From: CAZKTO01 sp964555685
GTDB taxonomy: Bacteria > Chloroflexota > Dehalococcoidia > SHYB01
Reading direction: 5' to 3'
Assembly: GCA_964555685.1 (NCBI GenBank)
Contig: CAZKTO010000004.1
Span: 1 to 64,000 of the forward strand
DNA length: 64,000 nucleotides
Below are positions 26,229 to 34,473 of the stretch, one piece after another. The position numbers were made by a program, and so were the translations under genes. A model generated the notes under the pieces. The model worked only from the letters and a program-made list of their open reading frames with translations. It was not told the origin of the DNA and made no database searches. The stretch's first letter is position 1. Every line of letters begins with the position of its first letter.

Positions 26229-26920
26229 GCCCTCCCGTACACGGGGATGGCCCCGCCGGAGATGATCCGCGCCTTGTCACTCACGAGAAACGCGATGACG
26301 CCGGCTACCTGCTCGGTCTTCGGCCAGATGCTCGGGTCCACGTCCGGCATGGCGCGCCGGTTGGCCGGCGTGTCCATCGTCGAAGGCAGAATGGCGTTCA
26401 CCGTGATGCCGTCGTCCAGCCACTCCTCGCCCAGCGAGAGGGCCAGGTTCGCCACCGCCGCCTTCGTGGCGGCGTAGACGGCGCTGCCAGGCCCGCCCTT
26501 GAAGGCGCCCCGCGCTCCGATGAGCACCACCGCGGCGCCGTTTGGGCTTCGCTTCAGGTAGGGATGCGCCTCCCGCAGCGCCACGATGGCCGACTTCAGG
26601 TTCATCCGGATCAGCGTATCGATCTGCTCCGGCGGAATCTCGGCGATGGGCCCGCCCTCGTAGCCGCCCGCGCAGCAGACCATCGCCGCCAACGGTCCGC
26701 CCACCTTCTTCAGTATCCTGCGCACCGCCGCGGGATCGGTGAGCTCGACGGTGTGCACTGGTATCCCCCGGAAGTCTGGCAGCCCCTTGAACCGGCGGGC
26801 GTCCTCGCCGGTCTCGGAGGTTACGTGCACCTGGAATCCGGCAGCCGTCAGCGCTCGGGTGACCGACCCTCCCAGGGCTCCCGTCCCGCCCGTTACCAGA
26901 GCCTTTGGTTGTCTCGGCAT
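26225..26920 (-). CDS. SDR-family oxidoreductase
   Basis: The 231-residue protein begins MPRQPKALVTGGTGALGGSV, with TGxxGxxG as TGGTGALGG. The catalytic YAATK motif and upstream VVLIGARGAF are present, though the usual catalytic Ser position reads Gly-Ala. The C-terminus IISGGAIPVYGRA is typical. The cofactor is probably NAD(P)H; the substrate is unknown. It is first in a two-gene operon with the NTF2-fold protein. Confidence 0.88.
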   Translation of the reverse strand: MPRQPKALVTGGTGALGGSVTRALTAAGFQVHVTSETGEDARRFKGLPDFRGIPVHTVELTDPAAVRRILKKVGGPLAAMVCCAGGYEGGPIAEIPPEQIDTLIRMNLKSAIVALREAHPYLKRSPNGAAVVLIGARGAFKGGPGSAVYAATKAAVANLALSLGEEWLDDGITVNAILPSTMDTPANRRAMPDVDPSIWPKTEQVAGVIAFLVSDKARIISGGAIPVYGRA

Positions 26921-26955
26921 TCAGCGCCTCCCATCCAGGACCGTGTTATTGCGGG

Positions 26956-26996
26956 CCCCTTCCCCAAAGACGAAGGAAGGGGGATCAGGGGTTAGG
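26956..26996. repeat. Half copy of repeat family A
   Basis: CCCCTTCCCC and GAAGGAAGGGGG form a decayed second hairpin followed by AGGGGTTAGG. It ends six bases before the stop of the minus-strand SDR gene at 27002. Confidence 0.6.
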
Positions 26997-27001
26997 TCGT
27001 T

Positions 27002-27868
27002 CTACTGCCCCCATCGGCCCGAGGGCGTCATCCGCCAGCCGGCCGCGGCTATCGTCCCGCCGCCGACGTGGATCGTCTCGCCCGTAATCCACTCGGACAG
27101 GTCCGAGGCCAGGAAGATCGCCGCCCCGCCGAAGTCCTCCGGGTAGCCCCGGCGGCTCAGGGGCACCTGGGGCAGCGGCTCCTTCGAGTCGAAGAGGGGA
27201 GCCATCTCCAGGATGCCCGGCGTCACCGTCACGTCCGGCGCGATCTCGTTGACGCGGATGCCCAGCGGCGCCACCTCGAGCGCCAGGCTCTTGGTGAAGT
27301 TCGCTAGCCCGGCCTTCGCTGCCGCGTAGGGCGTGTACCCCGGCGCCCCGCGGTACGCCTCGATAGTCGTGAAGTTGATGATGCAGCCCGCCCCCTCTCC
27401 GGCACGGAGAGGGGGCGGGCTGCCTGCGGCGGGCCGGGGATGAGGGTAGCCCTTGGTCCTGGCGGCTTGCATGGCCCGCACGGCGCCCCGGCTCCAGCGC
27501 ATCGCCTGGACCAGATTCAGGTCGATGGCGTTCATCCACTCCTCGTCCGTCATCGCCATGAAGTCCTTGTGGATCGTCCCGCCCAGGTTGTTCACCATGA
27601 TGTCCAGCCGGCCCAGCTGGCGCACCGTCTCCCCGATGACGCGGTCCACCGTGGCCTGCTGGCGGCAGTCGGCGGCGAAGGCCAGCGCCTTCCGGCCCAG
27701 GGCCCGCACCTCCTGCGCCGCCTCCTGGAGCTCCCGCTCCTTCAGATCAACCAGCACGATGTGGGCGCCGAAGGCGGCCAGGCACCGGGCCACCGCCCGC
27801 CCGATCCCTCCCGCCGACCCAGTCACGATGGCGACGCGGTCCGTGATCAGGGCCTTTTGCGGATTCAT
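27002..27868 (-). CDS. SDR-family oxidoreductase with in-frame repeat insertion
   Basis: The 288-residue SDR shows TGSAGGIGRAV, the NNLGG motif, and Tyr-x-x-x-Lys as YAAAK. Residues 141-160 (27448-27389) read YPHPRPAAGSPPPLRAGEGA and are translated family A repeat; the paralog at 27888 has no such insert and goes straight from RKTRG to SIINVTTIEAYR. The insert lies just before the beta-strand carrying the catalytic region, where it may be looped out or harmful. The catalytic Ser position is Thr in both paralogs. Tandem duplicate of the next gene. Confidence 0.85.
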   Translation of the reverse strand: MNPQKALITDRVAIVTGSAGGIGRAVARCLAAFGAHIVLVDLKERELQEAAQEVRALGRKALAFAADCRQQATVDRVIGETVRQLGRLDIMVNNLGGTIHKDFMAMTDEEWMNAIDLNLVQAMRWSRGAVRAMQAARTKGYPHPRPAAGSPPPLRAGEGAGCIINFTTIEAYRGAPGYTPYAAAKAGLANFTKSLALEVAPLGIRVNEIAPDVTVTPGILEMAPLFDSKEPLPQVPLSRRGYPEDFGGAAIFLASDLSEWITGETIHVGGGTIAAAGWRMTPSGRWGQ

Positions 27869-27887
27869 GACGCTCCCTTCCCTCTGT

Positions 27888-28733
27888 TCACTCCAGTGGC
27901 CTGCCCGAGTAGACCTGGGCGCTCACGCCGTCGGTGCTCCAGTGGCCCGAGGGCGTCAGCTTCCAGCCGGAGGCGGCGTTGGTCCCGCCGCCCACGTGGA
28001 TCGTCTCGCCCGTCACCCACTCGGACATCTCCGAGGCGAGGTAGAGGGCGGCGCCGGCGTGGTCCTCGGGCCGGCCCCGGCGGCGCATGGGGATGTGGCT
28101 TGGGATGCCCGCCTTCTCCCAGTCCGGCCGCAGCTTGAGGACGCCGGGAGTCACCGTCGCGTCGGGCGCGATGGCGTTGACCCGGATGCCCCACGGCGAG
28201 AGCTCGAGGGCCATCGTCTTGGTGAAGTTGGCCAGGCCGGCCTTGGCGGCGGCGTAGGGCGCGTAGCCCGGCGCCGCCCGGTACGCCTCGATCGTCGTCA
28301 CGTTGATGATGGAGCCTCGCGTCTTCCGCTCCATCATCACCTGAGCCGCCGCCTTCGTCCACCGGAACGCCTGGACCAGGTTCTTGTCCACCGACTCCAT
28401 CCACTGGTCCTCCGTCATCTCCATGAAGAGCTTCCGGATGGAGCCGCCGGCGTTGTTGACCATCACGTCGATCCGTCCCAGCTCCCGGACCGTCTCCGCG
28501 ATGACCCGCTCGACGGTCGTCTGCTGGCGGCAGTCGGCGGCGAAGGCCAGGGCCTTCCTCCCATGCCCGCGCACCTCGCGCGCCGCCTCCTGGAGCTCCT
28601 GGCTCTTGATGTCCACCATGACCACGTGCGCCCCGTACTCGGCGTAGCAGCCCGCGATGGCGCGGCCGATCCCTCCGGCGGCCCCGGTGACGATGGCGAC
28701 GCGGTCGGTCAGCACGGCCTTCTCTTGGTACAT
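27888..28733 (-). CDS. SDR-family oxidoreductase (tandem paralog)
   Basis: The 281-residue protein contains TGAAGGIGRAIAG, MVNNAGGSIRKLFMEMT and the catalytic Tyr-Lys pair in YAPYAAAKAGLANF. The C-terminus MSEWVTGETIHVGGGTNA is like 3-oxoacyl-ACP reductase and related dehydrogenases. It is about half identical by eye to the downstream paralog at 27002. The 19-base gap between them suggests one operon. Confidence 0.9.
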   Translation of the reverse strand: MYQEKAVLTDRVAIVTGAAGGIGRAIAGCYAEYGAHVVMVDIKSQELQEAAREVRGHGRKALAFAADCRQQTTVERVIAETVRELGRIDVMVNNAGGSIRKLFMEMTEDQWMESVDKNLVQAFRWTKAAAQVMMERKTRGSIINVTTIEAYRAAPGYAPYAAAKAGLANFTKTMALELSPWGIRVNAIAPDATVTPGVLKLRPDWEKAGIPSHIPMRRRGRPEDHAGAALYLASEMSEWVTGETIHVGGGTNAASGWKLTPSGHWSTDGVSAQVYSGRPLE

Positions 28734-28859
28734 CTCGGCTGCCTCCTCGGCGATGGTTCGGGCCCGGCCCTCCCCGACAGGTCGGGGTCCACGATGGCGT
28801 TCGCGGAGCCCGGGCGCGCCCCATGATACCAGCCGCGCGAAGGCCCGCCCGGCTCACTG

Positions 28860-28943
28860 CCCTCTCCCCCGTCCCCTCTCCGGCACGGAGAGGGGCGCAC
28901 CGTATCCCCCTTCCCTCGCAGGGAAGGGGGCCAGGAGGTTAGG
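28860..28943. repeat. Interspersed repeat family A (28.9 kb, copy 1)
   Basis: Complete copy: CCCTCTCCCCC tract, CCCCTCTCCG-CGGAGAGGGG hairpin, CGCACCGTAT link, CCCCCTTCCC-GGGAAGGGGG hairpin, and terminal GGTTAGGG. It is nearly identical to the tandem copies at 30.6-30.8 kb. Confidence 0.9.
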
Positions 28944-28946
28944 GCC

Positions 28947-28971
28947 GGTCTTGCCACCAGAGTTTAGGCAT
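28947..28971 (-). other. Displaced thiolase start fragment between two repeats
   Basis: These 25 bases match the first codons of the thiolase gene at 40468 (ATG then codons for PKLWWQD), 11 kb away. On the minus strand the fragment reads MPKLWWQDRP and then meets a TAA supplied by the family A copy at 28943. A third version is at 40565-40589. Confidence 0.8.
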
Positions 28972-28989
28972 CCTGTGCAGCCCTCGCTG

Positions 28990-29069
28990 CCCTCTCTCTC
29001 CTGTCCCTCTCCTGAAGGGAGAGGGACGATACCCCCTTCCTCTTTAGGGAAGGGGGCCAGGGGGTTAGG
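28990..29069. repeat. Interspersed repeat family A (28.9 kb, copy 2)
   Basis: Complete copy ending GGGGGTTAGG. It is close to the copies at 18249 and 40477. The 421-base gap 28734-29154 holds this pair, the thiolase fragment, a 16-base palindrome at 28772-28787 and the promoter at 29077. Confidence 0.9.
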
Positions 29070-29076
29070 TCCGCCC

Positions 29077-29105
29077 TTGACCCTTTCCTGGGCCCACTCT
29101 ACAAT
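29077..29105 (+). promoter_or_regulatory. Sigma-70-type promoter for the amidohydrolase
   Basis: TTGACC (29077-29082), a 17-base spacer and TACAAT (29100-29105) lie 50 bases before the ATG. The promoter begins eight bases after the end of a repeat. Confidence 0.75.
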
Positions 29106-29154
29106 CCGCCTCAGAGAGGCGGCCCGGTCCCCCGCGCCGCCCAAGGAGGCGACC

Positions 29155-30417
29155 ATGGGGCGAACCATCTTCAAGAAGGCCAACCTGATCGACGGCGAGC
29201 ACCCTGCTCGTAAGAATGTCACCGTCGTCGTCGAGGGCGAGCGCATCGCCAGCGTCACGGCAGGCCAGGAGCCGGCGCCGAGGCCGGGGGACCAGGTCTA
29301 CGACCTGGGGGGCCGCACGCTGATGCCGGGCATGGTGCTCTGTCACTACCATCCCTCCTACCACAAGATCGGCACCTTCGGCGGCCCCATCGATCTGCAG
29401 TACCAGCCGCCCACGCTGGCCATGATCGCCGCTCGCAACGCCCAGACGACCATCGAGTGCGGGTTCACGTCAGCCGTCGGCGCCGGCACCATCCACAACA
29501 TCGATGTGGCCCTCCGCGAGGCCATCGACATGGGGATGATCACGGGGCCCCGCATCATGGCCTCGGGCCGTGATCTGGTGACCACCGGCAGCCAGGTCGG
29601 CGGATGGCCCTGGTGGTGGCAGGTGGGCCTCGAGGGCGTCGCCAGAAGGTGCGACGGGCCCGAGGAGTTCCGCAAGGCCGTGCGGGAAGAGGTGGACAAG
29701 GGCGTCGAGATGATCAAGCTCTACCCCACCGTGGGCCATCCCGGGCCGTGGCCTGAGGACCGGATGAACATCACCGTCGAGGAGATGCGCGCCGCCGCCG
29801 AGGCCGTCCACGAGCGCGGCAAGAAGATCCGCGCCCACGTGGCCTCCAAGAAGGCGATCCTGGCATGCTGCGCCACGGGGATCGATGTCATCGACCACGC
29901 CGACGCCATCGACGGCGAGTGCGTCGATGCGATCCTGCGCACGGGCGCGTACCTCGTGCCGAGCTGCCTGTACCCGGAGTCGGTGCTGGAGGAGGCGCGG
30001 CGCCGCGGCGAGGCGGACCGCCCCCGCTATCGCCAGGCTCAAGAGACGCTGGACCGCTTCTACGGCGTGCTGCCGGAGGTCAATGCCGCCGGCGTCAAGC
30101 TCGTCCTCGGCGACGACTACGGCACGGCGACGCTCCCCCACGGCGACTACGCCAAGGAGATGACGCTCTATGTCCAGCGCGTCGGCATCGCGCCCCTCGA
30201 TGTCCTCCGCTGGGCGACCAAGAACGGCGCGGAGCTTATGGGCATGGGTGACCAGCTCGGCACTATCGAGCCGGGCAAACTGGCCGACCTCCTGGTCGTC
30301 GACGGCGACCCGACGGCCGATATCGCCGTCCTCCAGGACACCGCGCGCCTCCACGCCATTATGAAGGGTGGCGCCTTCGTCAAGAACGAGCTCGCCAACG
30401 CTGGTGGCGGGCGCTAG
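29155..30417 (+). CDS. Amidohydrolase-family metal hydrolase
   Basis: The 420-residue protein starts MGRTIFKKANLIDGEHPARK after AAGGAGG. It has the amidohydrolase barrel: an HxH motif in LCHYHPSYH near residue 65, the probable metal-bridging Lys in MIKLYPTVGHP, His in RAHVASKKAI and IDHADAIDGE, and Asp in VLGDDYGTATLP. The flanking beta-sandwich includes GTIEPGKLADLLVVDGDP. Imidazolonepropionase-like and dipeptidase-like members share this layout; the substrate is unknown. The TAG stop lies inside the left end of a family B element. Confidence 0.92.
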   Translation: MGRTIFKKANLIDGEHPARKNVTVVVEGERIASVTAGQEPAPRPGDQVYDLGGRTLMPGMVLCHYHPSYHKIGTFGGPIDLQYQPPTLAMIAARNAQTTIECGFTSAVGAGTIHNIDVALREAIDMGMITGPRIMASGRDLVTTGSQVGGWPWWWQVGLEGVARRCDGPEEFRKAVREEVDKGVEMIKLYPTVGHPGPWPEDRMNITVEEMRAAAEAVHERGKKIRAHVASKKAILACCATGIDVIDHADAIDGECVDAILRTGAYLVPSCLYPESVLEEARRRGEADRPRYRQAQETLDRFYGVLPEVNAAGVKLVLGDDYGTATLPHGDYAKEMTLYVQRVGIAPLDVLRWATKNGAELMGMGDQLGTIEPGKLADLLVVDGDPTADIAVLQDTARLHAIMKGGAFVKNELANAGGGR

Positions 30418-30560
30418 AACTGGTTGCAAACGTGTCATTCCGAGCCGTCAGGCGAGGGGTCTGGGGAGGGGAGGTCCTCCCCTCCCCAGACCCCTCAGCC
30501 GCAGACGGCCTCGGGGTGGCAGGGACTCGGCCGTTTGGCGAGTTTTGCAATGGGTTGCAG
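30414..30560. mobile_element. MITE-like family B element overlapping the amidohydrolase stop
   Basis: Left end CTAGAACTGGTTGCAAA and right end TTTTGCAATGGGTTGCAG are imperfect inverted repeats. The inner palindrome (30432-30521) contains GGCGAGGGGTCTGGGG and its complement. The TAG of the amidohydrolase is bases 2-4 of the left end. Confidence 0.75.
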
Positions 30561-30568
30561 TACTCAGT

Positions 30569-30699
30569 CACGGTAGATTTGAAAGACCGACTGTGCAGTT
30601 CTCACTGCCCTCTCCCCCGTCCCCTCTCCGACACGGAGAGGGGCGCTCCGTATTCCCCCTTCCCTCGCAGGGAAGGGGGCTAGGGGGTTAGGGCCGAGG
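30569..30699. repeat. Tandem family A unit, copy 1 (131 bases)
   Basis: The unit begins CACGGTAGATTTGAAAGACC, continues through a full family A element and ends TTAGGGCCGAGG. The next unit starts at once with nearly the same sequence. Confidence 0.9.
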
Positions 30700-30851
30700 C
30701 ACGGTGGATTTGAAAGACCGACTGTGCAGTTCTCACTGCCCTCTCCCCCGTCCCCTCTCCGACACGGAGAGGGGCGCACCGTATTCCCCCTCCCTCGCAG
30801 GGAAGGAGCCAGGCGCCGTCCTGAGCCTGCCGAAGGAGGGTTAGGGCCGAA
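30700..30851. repeat. Tandem family A unit, copy 2 (with inner insertion)
   Basis: This unit repeats copy 1 but carries an extra CGCCGTCCTGAGCCTGCC plus GAAGGA between GCCAGG and GGGTTAGG. The same extra segment occurs in the copy at 44861. The 543-base gap 30418-30960 holds the family B element, this pair and decayed sequence. Confidence 0.9.
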
Positions 30852-30960
30852 GCAGGGCTTCACCCTCACCCCGGCAGGCCGGGGTGAGTGAGGGCCTGAG
30901 TGCGGTCGCCCATGCCCCGCCCGCCTCGCGCTCTCGTCACACCGCCTTGAAGGGGGTCCC

Positions 30961-31752
30961 ATGGAGCTGACGCTGCTAGGCCTGAGAGAGAAGGTCGCCC
31001 TGGTCACCGGCGGCGCCATGGGCATCGGCAAGGCCAGCGCTCTCTACCTGGCCCGGGCCGGATGCCACGTCGCCATCGCCGATATCGATGGCGAGGGCGC
31101 CCGCAAGACCGCCGCCGAGGTGAAGGACCTTGGCCGCCGCGCCATCGCCGTCACCGCTGACGTGCGCAGCCAGCAGGGGATCGATCTCATGATCGCCCGG
31201 GCGGCGCAGGACCTGGGCCGGCTGGACGTGGCGGTCAACAACGTCGGCGGGCTGGCGGGCCACTACCTCATGCCGTTCCTGGACGTCACCCCCCAGGTCT
31301 ACGACGACATCGTCGCCAACAACCTGCGGGCCACCTTCTGGTGCTGCATGGCCGAGGCCAAGGCCATGATCGCCCGCAAGAGCGGCGGCGCCATCGTCAA
31401 CATCGCCTCCATCGCCGGCATGCGAGGCGTCCAGCGGAACGCCCCCTACGCGGCGGCCAAGGCGGGCATCATCAACCTCACCCAGAGCCTCGCCCTGGAG
31501 CTGGCCGCCCACGGCATCCGCGTCAACGCGGTGGCCCCGGGCACCACCATCACGGAGAAGGGCGAGGCCGGCGAGCGGGAGGGCCGGTTCAAGCCCGTGG
31601 CCGAGGCGAACCCGATGTAGCGCGCGGGCCGGCCCGACGACCAGGCCGGCGCGGTCCTCTTCCTCGCTTCGGAGCTGGCGAAGTACGTCAACGGCCATAC
31701 CCTCGTCGTCGATGGCGGACATTCGGCCGCGATGCCGGTGGTCGCGCCGTAG
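30961..31752 (+). pseudogene. SDR gene interrupted by an in-frame TAG
   Basis: From ATG 30961 the frame gives a typical SDR: TGGAMGIGKASALYL, NNVGGLAGHYLMPF, the Ser in IVNIASIAGM and YAAAK. It stops at TAG 31618-31620 after EANPM. Past the stop the same frame continues RAGRPDDQAGAVLFLASELA and ends DGGHSAAMPVVAP at 31752. The tandem paralog has Lys (AAG) at the stop position, so a single A-to-T change explains it. Translation of the front part would give 219 residues lacking the C-terminal cofactor-binding strand. Confidence 0.88.
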
Positions 31753-31804
31753 AAGCTGCCGCCCCCACAGGTCGGGGCGTGGGGGCCGCTCCCAGGAGGT
31801 GCCG

Positions 31805-32596
31805 ATGGAGCAATCGCTGCTGGGCCTGAAGGATAAGGTCGCCCTCGTCACCGGCGGCGGCCAGGGCATCGGCCGGGGCTGCGCCCTCATGCTGGCGAAG
31901 GCCGGTTGCCACGTCGCCGTCGCCGACCTCGATCTCGCCCTGGCCCGCAGGACCGTTCAGGAGATCAAGGCCCTCGGGCGCAGGGGCCACGCCATCCAGG
32001 CCGACGTCCGCACCCAAGGGGGCATCGAGGCCATGGTCCGCGGCGCCGTCCAGCGCCTCGGCGGGCTCGACGTCTGCCTCAACAACGTCGGCGGCCTCGT
32101 AGGCCACCGGCCCACGCCCTTCCTCAAGACCACGCGAAAGTCCTACGGCGACATCGTCGCCAACAACCTGGAGGCGACGTTCTGGTGCTGCATGGCCGAG
32201 TCCAAGAGCCTGATCGCTCGCAAGGTGCGGGGCGTCATCATCAACGTCTCCTCGGTCGCGGGCATCCGCGCGACGATGAACATCTCGCCCTACGGCGCGG
32301 CCAAGGCCGGCATCATCAACCTGACCCAGGTGCTGGCTCTCGAGCTGGCGCCCCATGGCATCCGCGTCAACGCCATCGCGCCCGGCACGACTGCCACGGA
32401 GCGCTACCGCGACCGCTACGAGGCCGGCGGCTTCCGTGACGTCGAGGAGGCCAACCCCATGAAGCGCCTGGCGCAGCCCCAGGACCTGGGCGGCGCGGCC
32501 GTCTACCTCGCCTCCGATCTCGCGGCCTACGTCACCGGCCAGACCATCGTCGTCGATGGCGGCATCTCCCTGGCGACGCCGCGCCCCGCGCCGTGA
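31805..32596 (+). CDS. SDR-family oxidoreductase
   Basis: The 263-residue intact paralog of the previous gene starts MEQSLLGLKDKVALVTGGGQ after CAGGAGG. It has GGGQGIGRG, NNVGGLVGHRPTPFL, the catalytic Ser in IINVSSVAGI and YGAAK. The C-terminus VTGQTIVVDGGISLATP is typical. The Lys of EEANPMKRLAQPQDL is the residue mutated to a stop in the upstream copy. The substrate is unknown. Confidence 0.92.
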   Translation: MEQSLLGLKDKVALVTGGGQGIGRGCALMLAKAGCHVAVADLDLALARRTVQEIKALGRRGHAIQADVRTQGGIEAMVRGAVQRLGGLDVCLNNVGGLVGHRPTPFLKTTRKSYGDIVANNLEATFWCCMAESKSLIARKVRGVIINVSSVAGIRATMNISPYGAAKAGIINLTQVLALELAPHGIRVNAIAPGTTATERYRDRYEAGGFRDVEEANPMKRLAQPQDLGGAAVYLASDLAAYVTGQTIVVDGGISLATPRPAP

Positions 32597-32668
32597 AGGC
32601 TCCTCGGGAAGACCTACAGAGACTTGCACAGAGAACTAAACCCGTGCAGCGTCCGTGGTTCCAGCAGT

Positions 32669-32708
32669 CCCCCCTTCCCTAAGTAGGGAAGGGGGCTAGG
32701 GGGTTAGG
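32669..32708. repeat. Half copy of repeat family A
   Basis: CCCCCTTCCCT-AGGGAAGGGGG hairpin followed by CTAGGGGGTTAGGG. A further CCCCCGTTGGGAAGGGGGG hairpin-like fragment lies at 32734-32752. Confidence 0.75.
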
Positions 32709-32774
32709 GCTAGCAACCCCCGGCCCTCATCCCCCGTTGGGAAGGGGGGATGAGCCCCACCTCTCCCTGGCTCC

Positions 32775-32803
32775 TTGCCCCCGCGCGCATCGGGAGCTAG
32801 GAT
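32775..32803 (+). promoter_or_regulatory. Candidate promoter for the enoyl-CoA hydratase
   Basis: TTGCCC (32775-32780), a 17-base spacer and TAGGAT (32798-32803) lie 55 bases before the ATG. Confidence 0.5.
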
Positions 32804-32857
32804 TGAAACGGCCAGTCGCGGGCGCCGCCGACGCCCTCCCGCGCGCCAAGGAGCCCC

Positions 32858-33652
32858 ATGAGCCACGAGACCATCCTCTACGAGAAGACGGGCCACAAGG
32901 CGGTCATCACGCTCAACCGCCCGCAGGCCCTGAACTCCTTCAACCGCGCCATGTCGCGGGAGCTGGTGGCCGCCTGGAACGAGATCAAGCGCGACGAGGA
33001 CGTGTGGGTCGTCATCCTCACCGCATCGGGCGACCGGGCCTTCTGCGTCGGCGTGGACACCAAGGAGAGCACCAAGGAGACGGAGACGATGAGCCAGTTC
33101 CAGCGCTGGAAGGAGGTCCCCGGCTCCCAGCTCACGGCCCGCCAGAACGGCTGCTGGAAACCCGTCATCACGGCCGTCAACGGCATGTGCTCCGGCGGCG
33201 GCTTCTACTTCGTCGGCGATAGCGACATCGTCATCTGCTCGGAGAGCGCAACCTTCTTCGATCCGCACGTCACGTACGGACGCGTCGCCGCGCTCGAACC
33301 CATCGCCCTTACCCGGCGCATGCCCTTCGGCGAGGTCATGCGCATCGCCCTCATGGGCTCGGCCTGGCGCATGTCCGCCCAGCGGGCCCACCAGGTCGGC
33401 CTGGTCCAGGAGGTCGTCCCCCCGCCCCAGCTCATGCCGAAGGCCCACGAGATGGCGGACGTCCTGGCCGAGCTGCCGCCCCTGGCCCTGGCCGGGACCG
33501 TTGAGGCTCTCTGGAAGTCGCTGGAGATGGACCGCCAGGCCGCCCTCGACTTCGGGCTCCTGGTCGCCCAGCGCAACACCTTCACCGAAGACCACGTCGA
33601 AGGGCGCAGAGCGTTCATTGAGAAGCGCAAGCCGCAGTACAAGAACCGCTAG
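32858..33652 (+). CDS. Enoyl-CoA hydratase/isomerase family protein
   Basis: The 264-residue crotonase-fold protein starts MSHETILYEKTGHKAVITLN. It has NRPQALNSFNRAM, the oxyanion segments FCVGVDTKES and NGMCSGGGFYFVGDSDIVI, and DPHVTYGRVAALEP. The usual two catalytic Glu positions are not clearly present (the first lies near the VTYGRV loop), so the reaction could be other than hydration. The PIG-L gene overlaps or directly follows its end. Confidence 0.88.
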   Translation: MSHETILYEKTGHKAVITLNRPQALNSFNRAMSRELVAAWNEIKRDEDVWVVILTASGDRAFCVGVDTKESTKETETMSQFQRWKEVPGSQLTARQNGCWKPVITAVNGMCSGGGFYFVGDSDIVICSESATFFDPHVTYGRVAALEPIALTRRMPFGEVMRIALMGSAWRMSAQRAHQVGLVQEVVPPPQLMPKAHEMADVLAELPPLALAGTVEALWKSLEMDRQAALDFGLLVAQRNTFTEDHVEGRRAFIEKRKPQYKNR

Positions 33653-34418
33653 CCGCCCCCGCCCGCCCCGCCACGGCGCGCCGGCCCCCCGGCGCAGCAT
33701 CCTGGGCGTCTTCGCCCACCCGGACGACGAGACCTCCGGCGCTGGCGGCACCTTCACCAAGTACGCCCGCCTGGGCGTGCGGGTAGCCGTCGCCACCGCC
33801 ACCCGCGGCGAGCAGGGACACCTGGGCACCGGCGGCCTCGCCATCGCCCGCGAGGACCTGCCCACCGTCCGCGAGCGCGAGCTCCGCTCGGTCCTCCGCC
33901 TCTACGGCGCGCGGCCGCCTGTGCTCCTGGGCTACCGCGACCAGGAGGTGAAGGACGCCGGCTTCGAGGAGATCGTGGGCCGCGTCCTCGCGGCCATGGC
34001 CAAGGCGAGGCCCGATATCGTCATCACCTTCGGGCCCACGGGCATCTCCGGCCACGACGACCACATCGCCGTCCACCGCGCCACCGTCGAGGCCTTCCAC
34101 CGCTATCGCCGGTCCCGTCCCCAGAGGGACGAGAGCTCGCCGCGCCTCTTCTACGTCGCCATCCCCAAGGACCTGGCGAAACGGTTCGGGCTGGACCTGG
34201 ATGGGCCCGAGACGGAGCCCCACGTCATCGTGGACATCAGCGACACGGCGGCGGTGAAGGTCCGGGCGCTCCGGACCTACCGGTCGCAGGAGGACGCCCA
34301 GCGGCTCGCCGGCCTCTTCGAGCAGCGCGCCCCAAAGATAGAGGCCTTCCACCAGGCCTACCCGGCGGCGCCCAACGGCCAGGTGCGCGGCGGCTTCTGG
34401 GACGAGGACACGGCCTGA
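33618..34418 (+). CDS. PIG-L family deacetylase (start uncertain)
   Basis: The core motif AHPDDETSGAGGTFTKYA and the later GHDDHIAVHRATVEAFH provide the zinc-binding His and Asp residues of N-acetylglucosaminyl deacetylases (MshB/LnbB-like). Possible substrates are amino-sugar conjugates. No ATG or GTG exists before the conserved strand SILGVFAHPDDE; the only usual start is TTG at 33618, inside the enoyl-CoA hydratase gene by 35 bases. Translation by coupling is likely. The last 250 residues fit the family. Confidence 0.85.
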   Translation: MRSASRSTRTASRPRPPRHGAPAPRRSILGVFAHPDDETSGAGGTFTKYARLGVRVAVATATRGEQGHLGTGGLAIAREDLPTVRERELRSVLRLYGARPPVLLGYRDQEVKDAGFEEIVGRVLAAMAKARPDIVITFGPTGISGHDDHIAVHRATVEAFHRYRRSRPQRDESSPRLFYVAIPKDLAKRFGLDLDGPETEPHVIVDISDTAAVKVRALRTYRSQEDAQRLAGLFEQRAPKIEAFHQAYPAAPNGQVRGGFWDEDTA

Positions 34419-34473
34419 CCCGGCGCTCAGTCAACTTGATTCTTTGAATCGTGGCAGAGATGGCTTGACTACT

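Noticed and set aside
30569..30851. Tandem repeats considered as a CRISPR array
   Set aside because: Only two units of about 131 bases, no short regular spacers and no cas genes nearby.
31618..31620. TAG read as an amino acid (recoded amber)
   Set aside because: Several intact genes here end in TAG, for example at 17745, 21323 and 25253, so general recoding is not credible.
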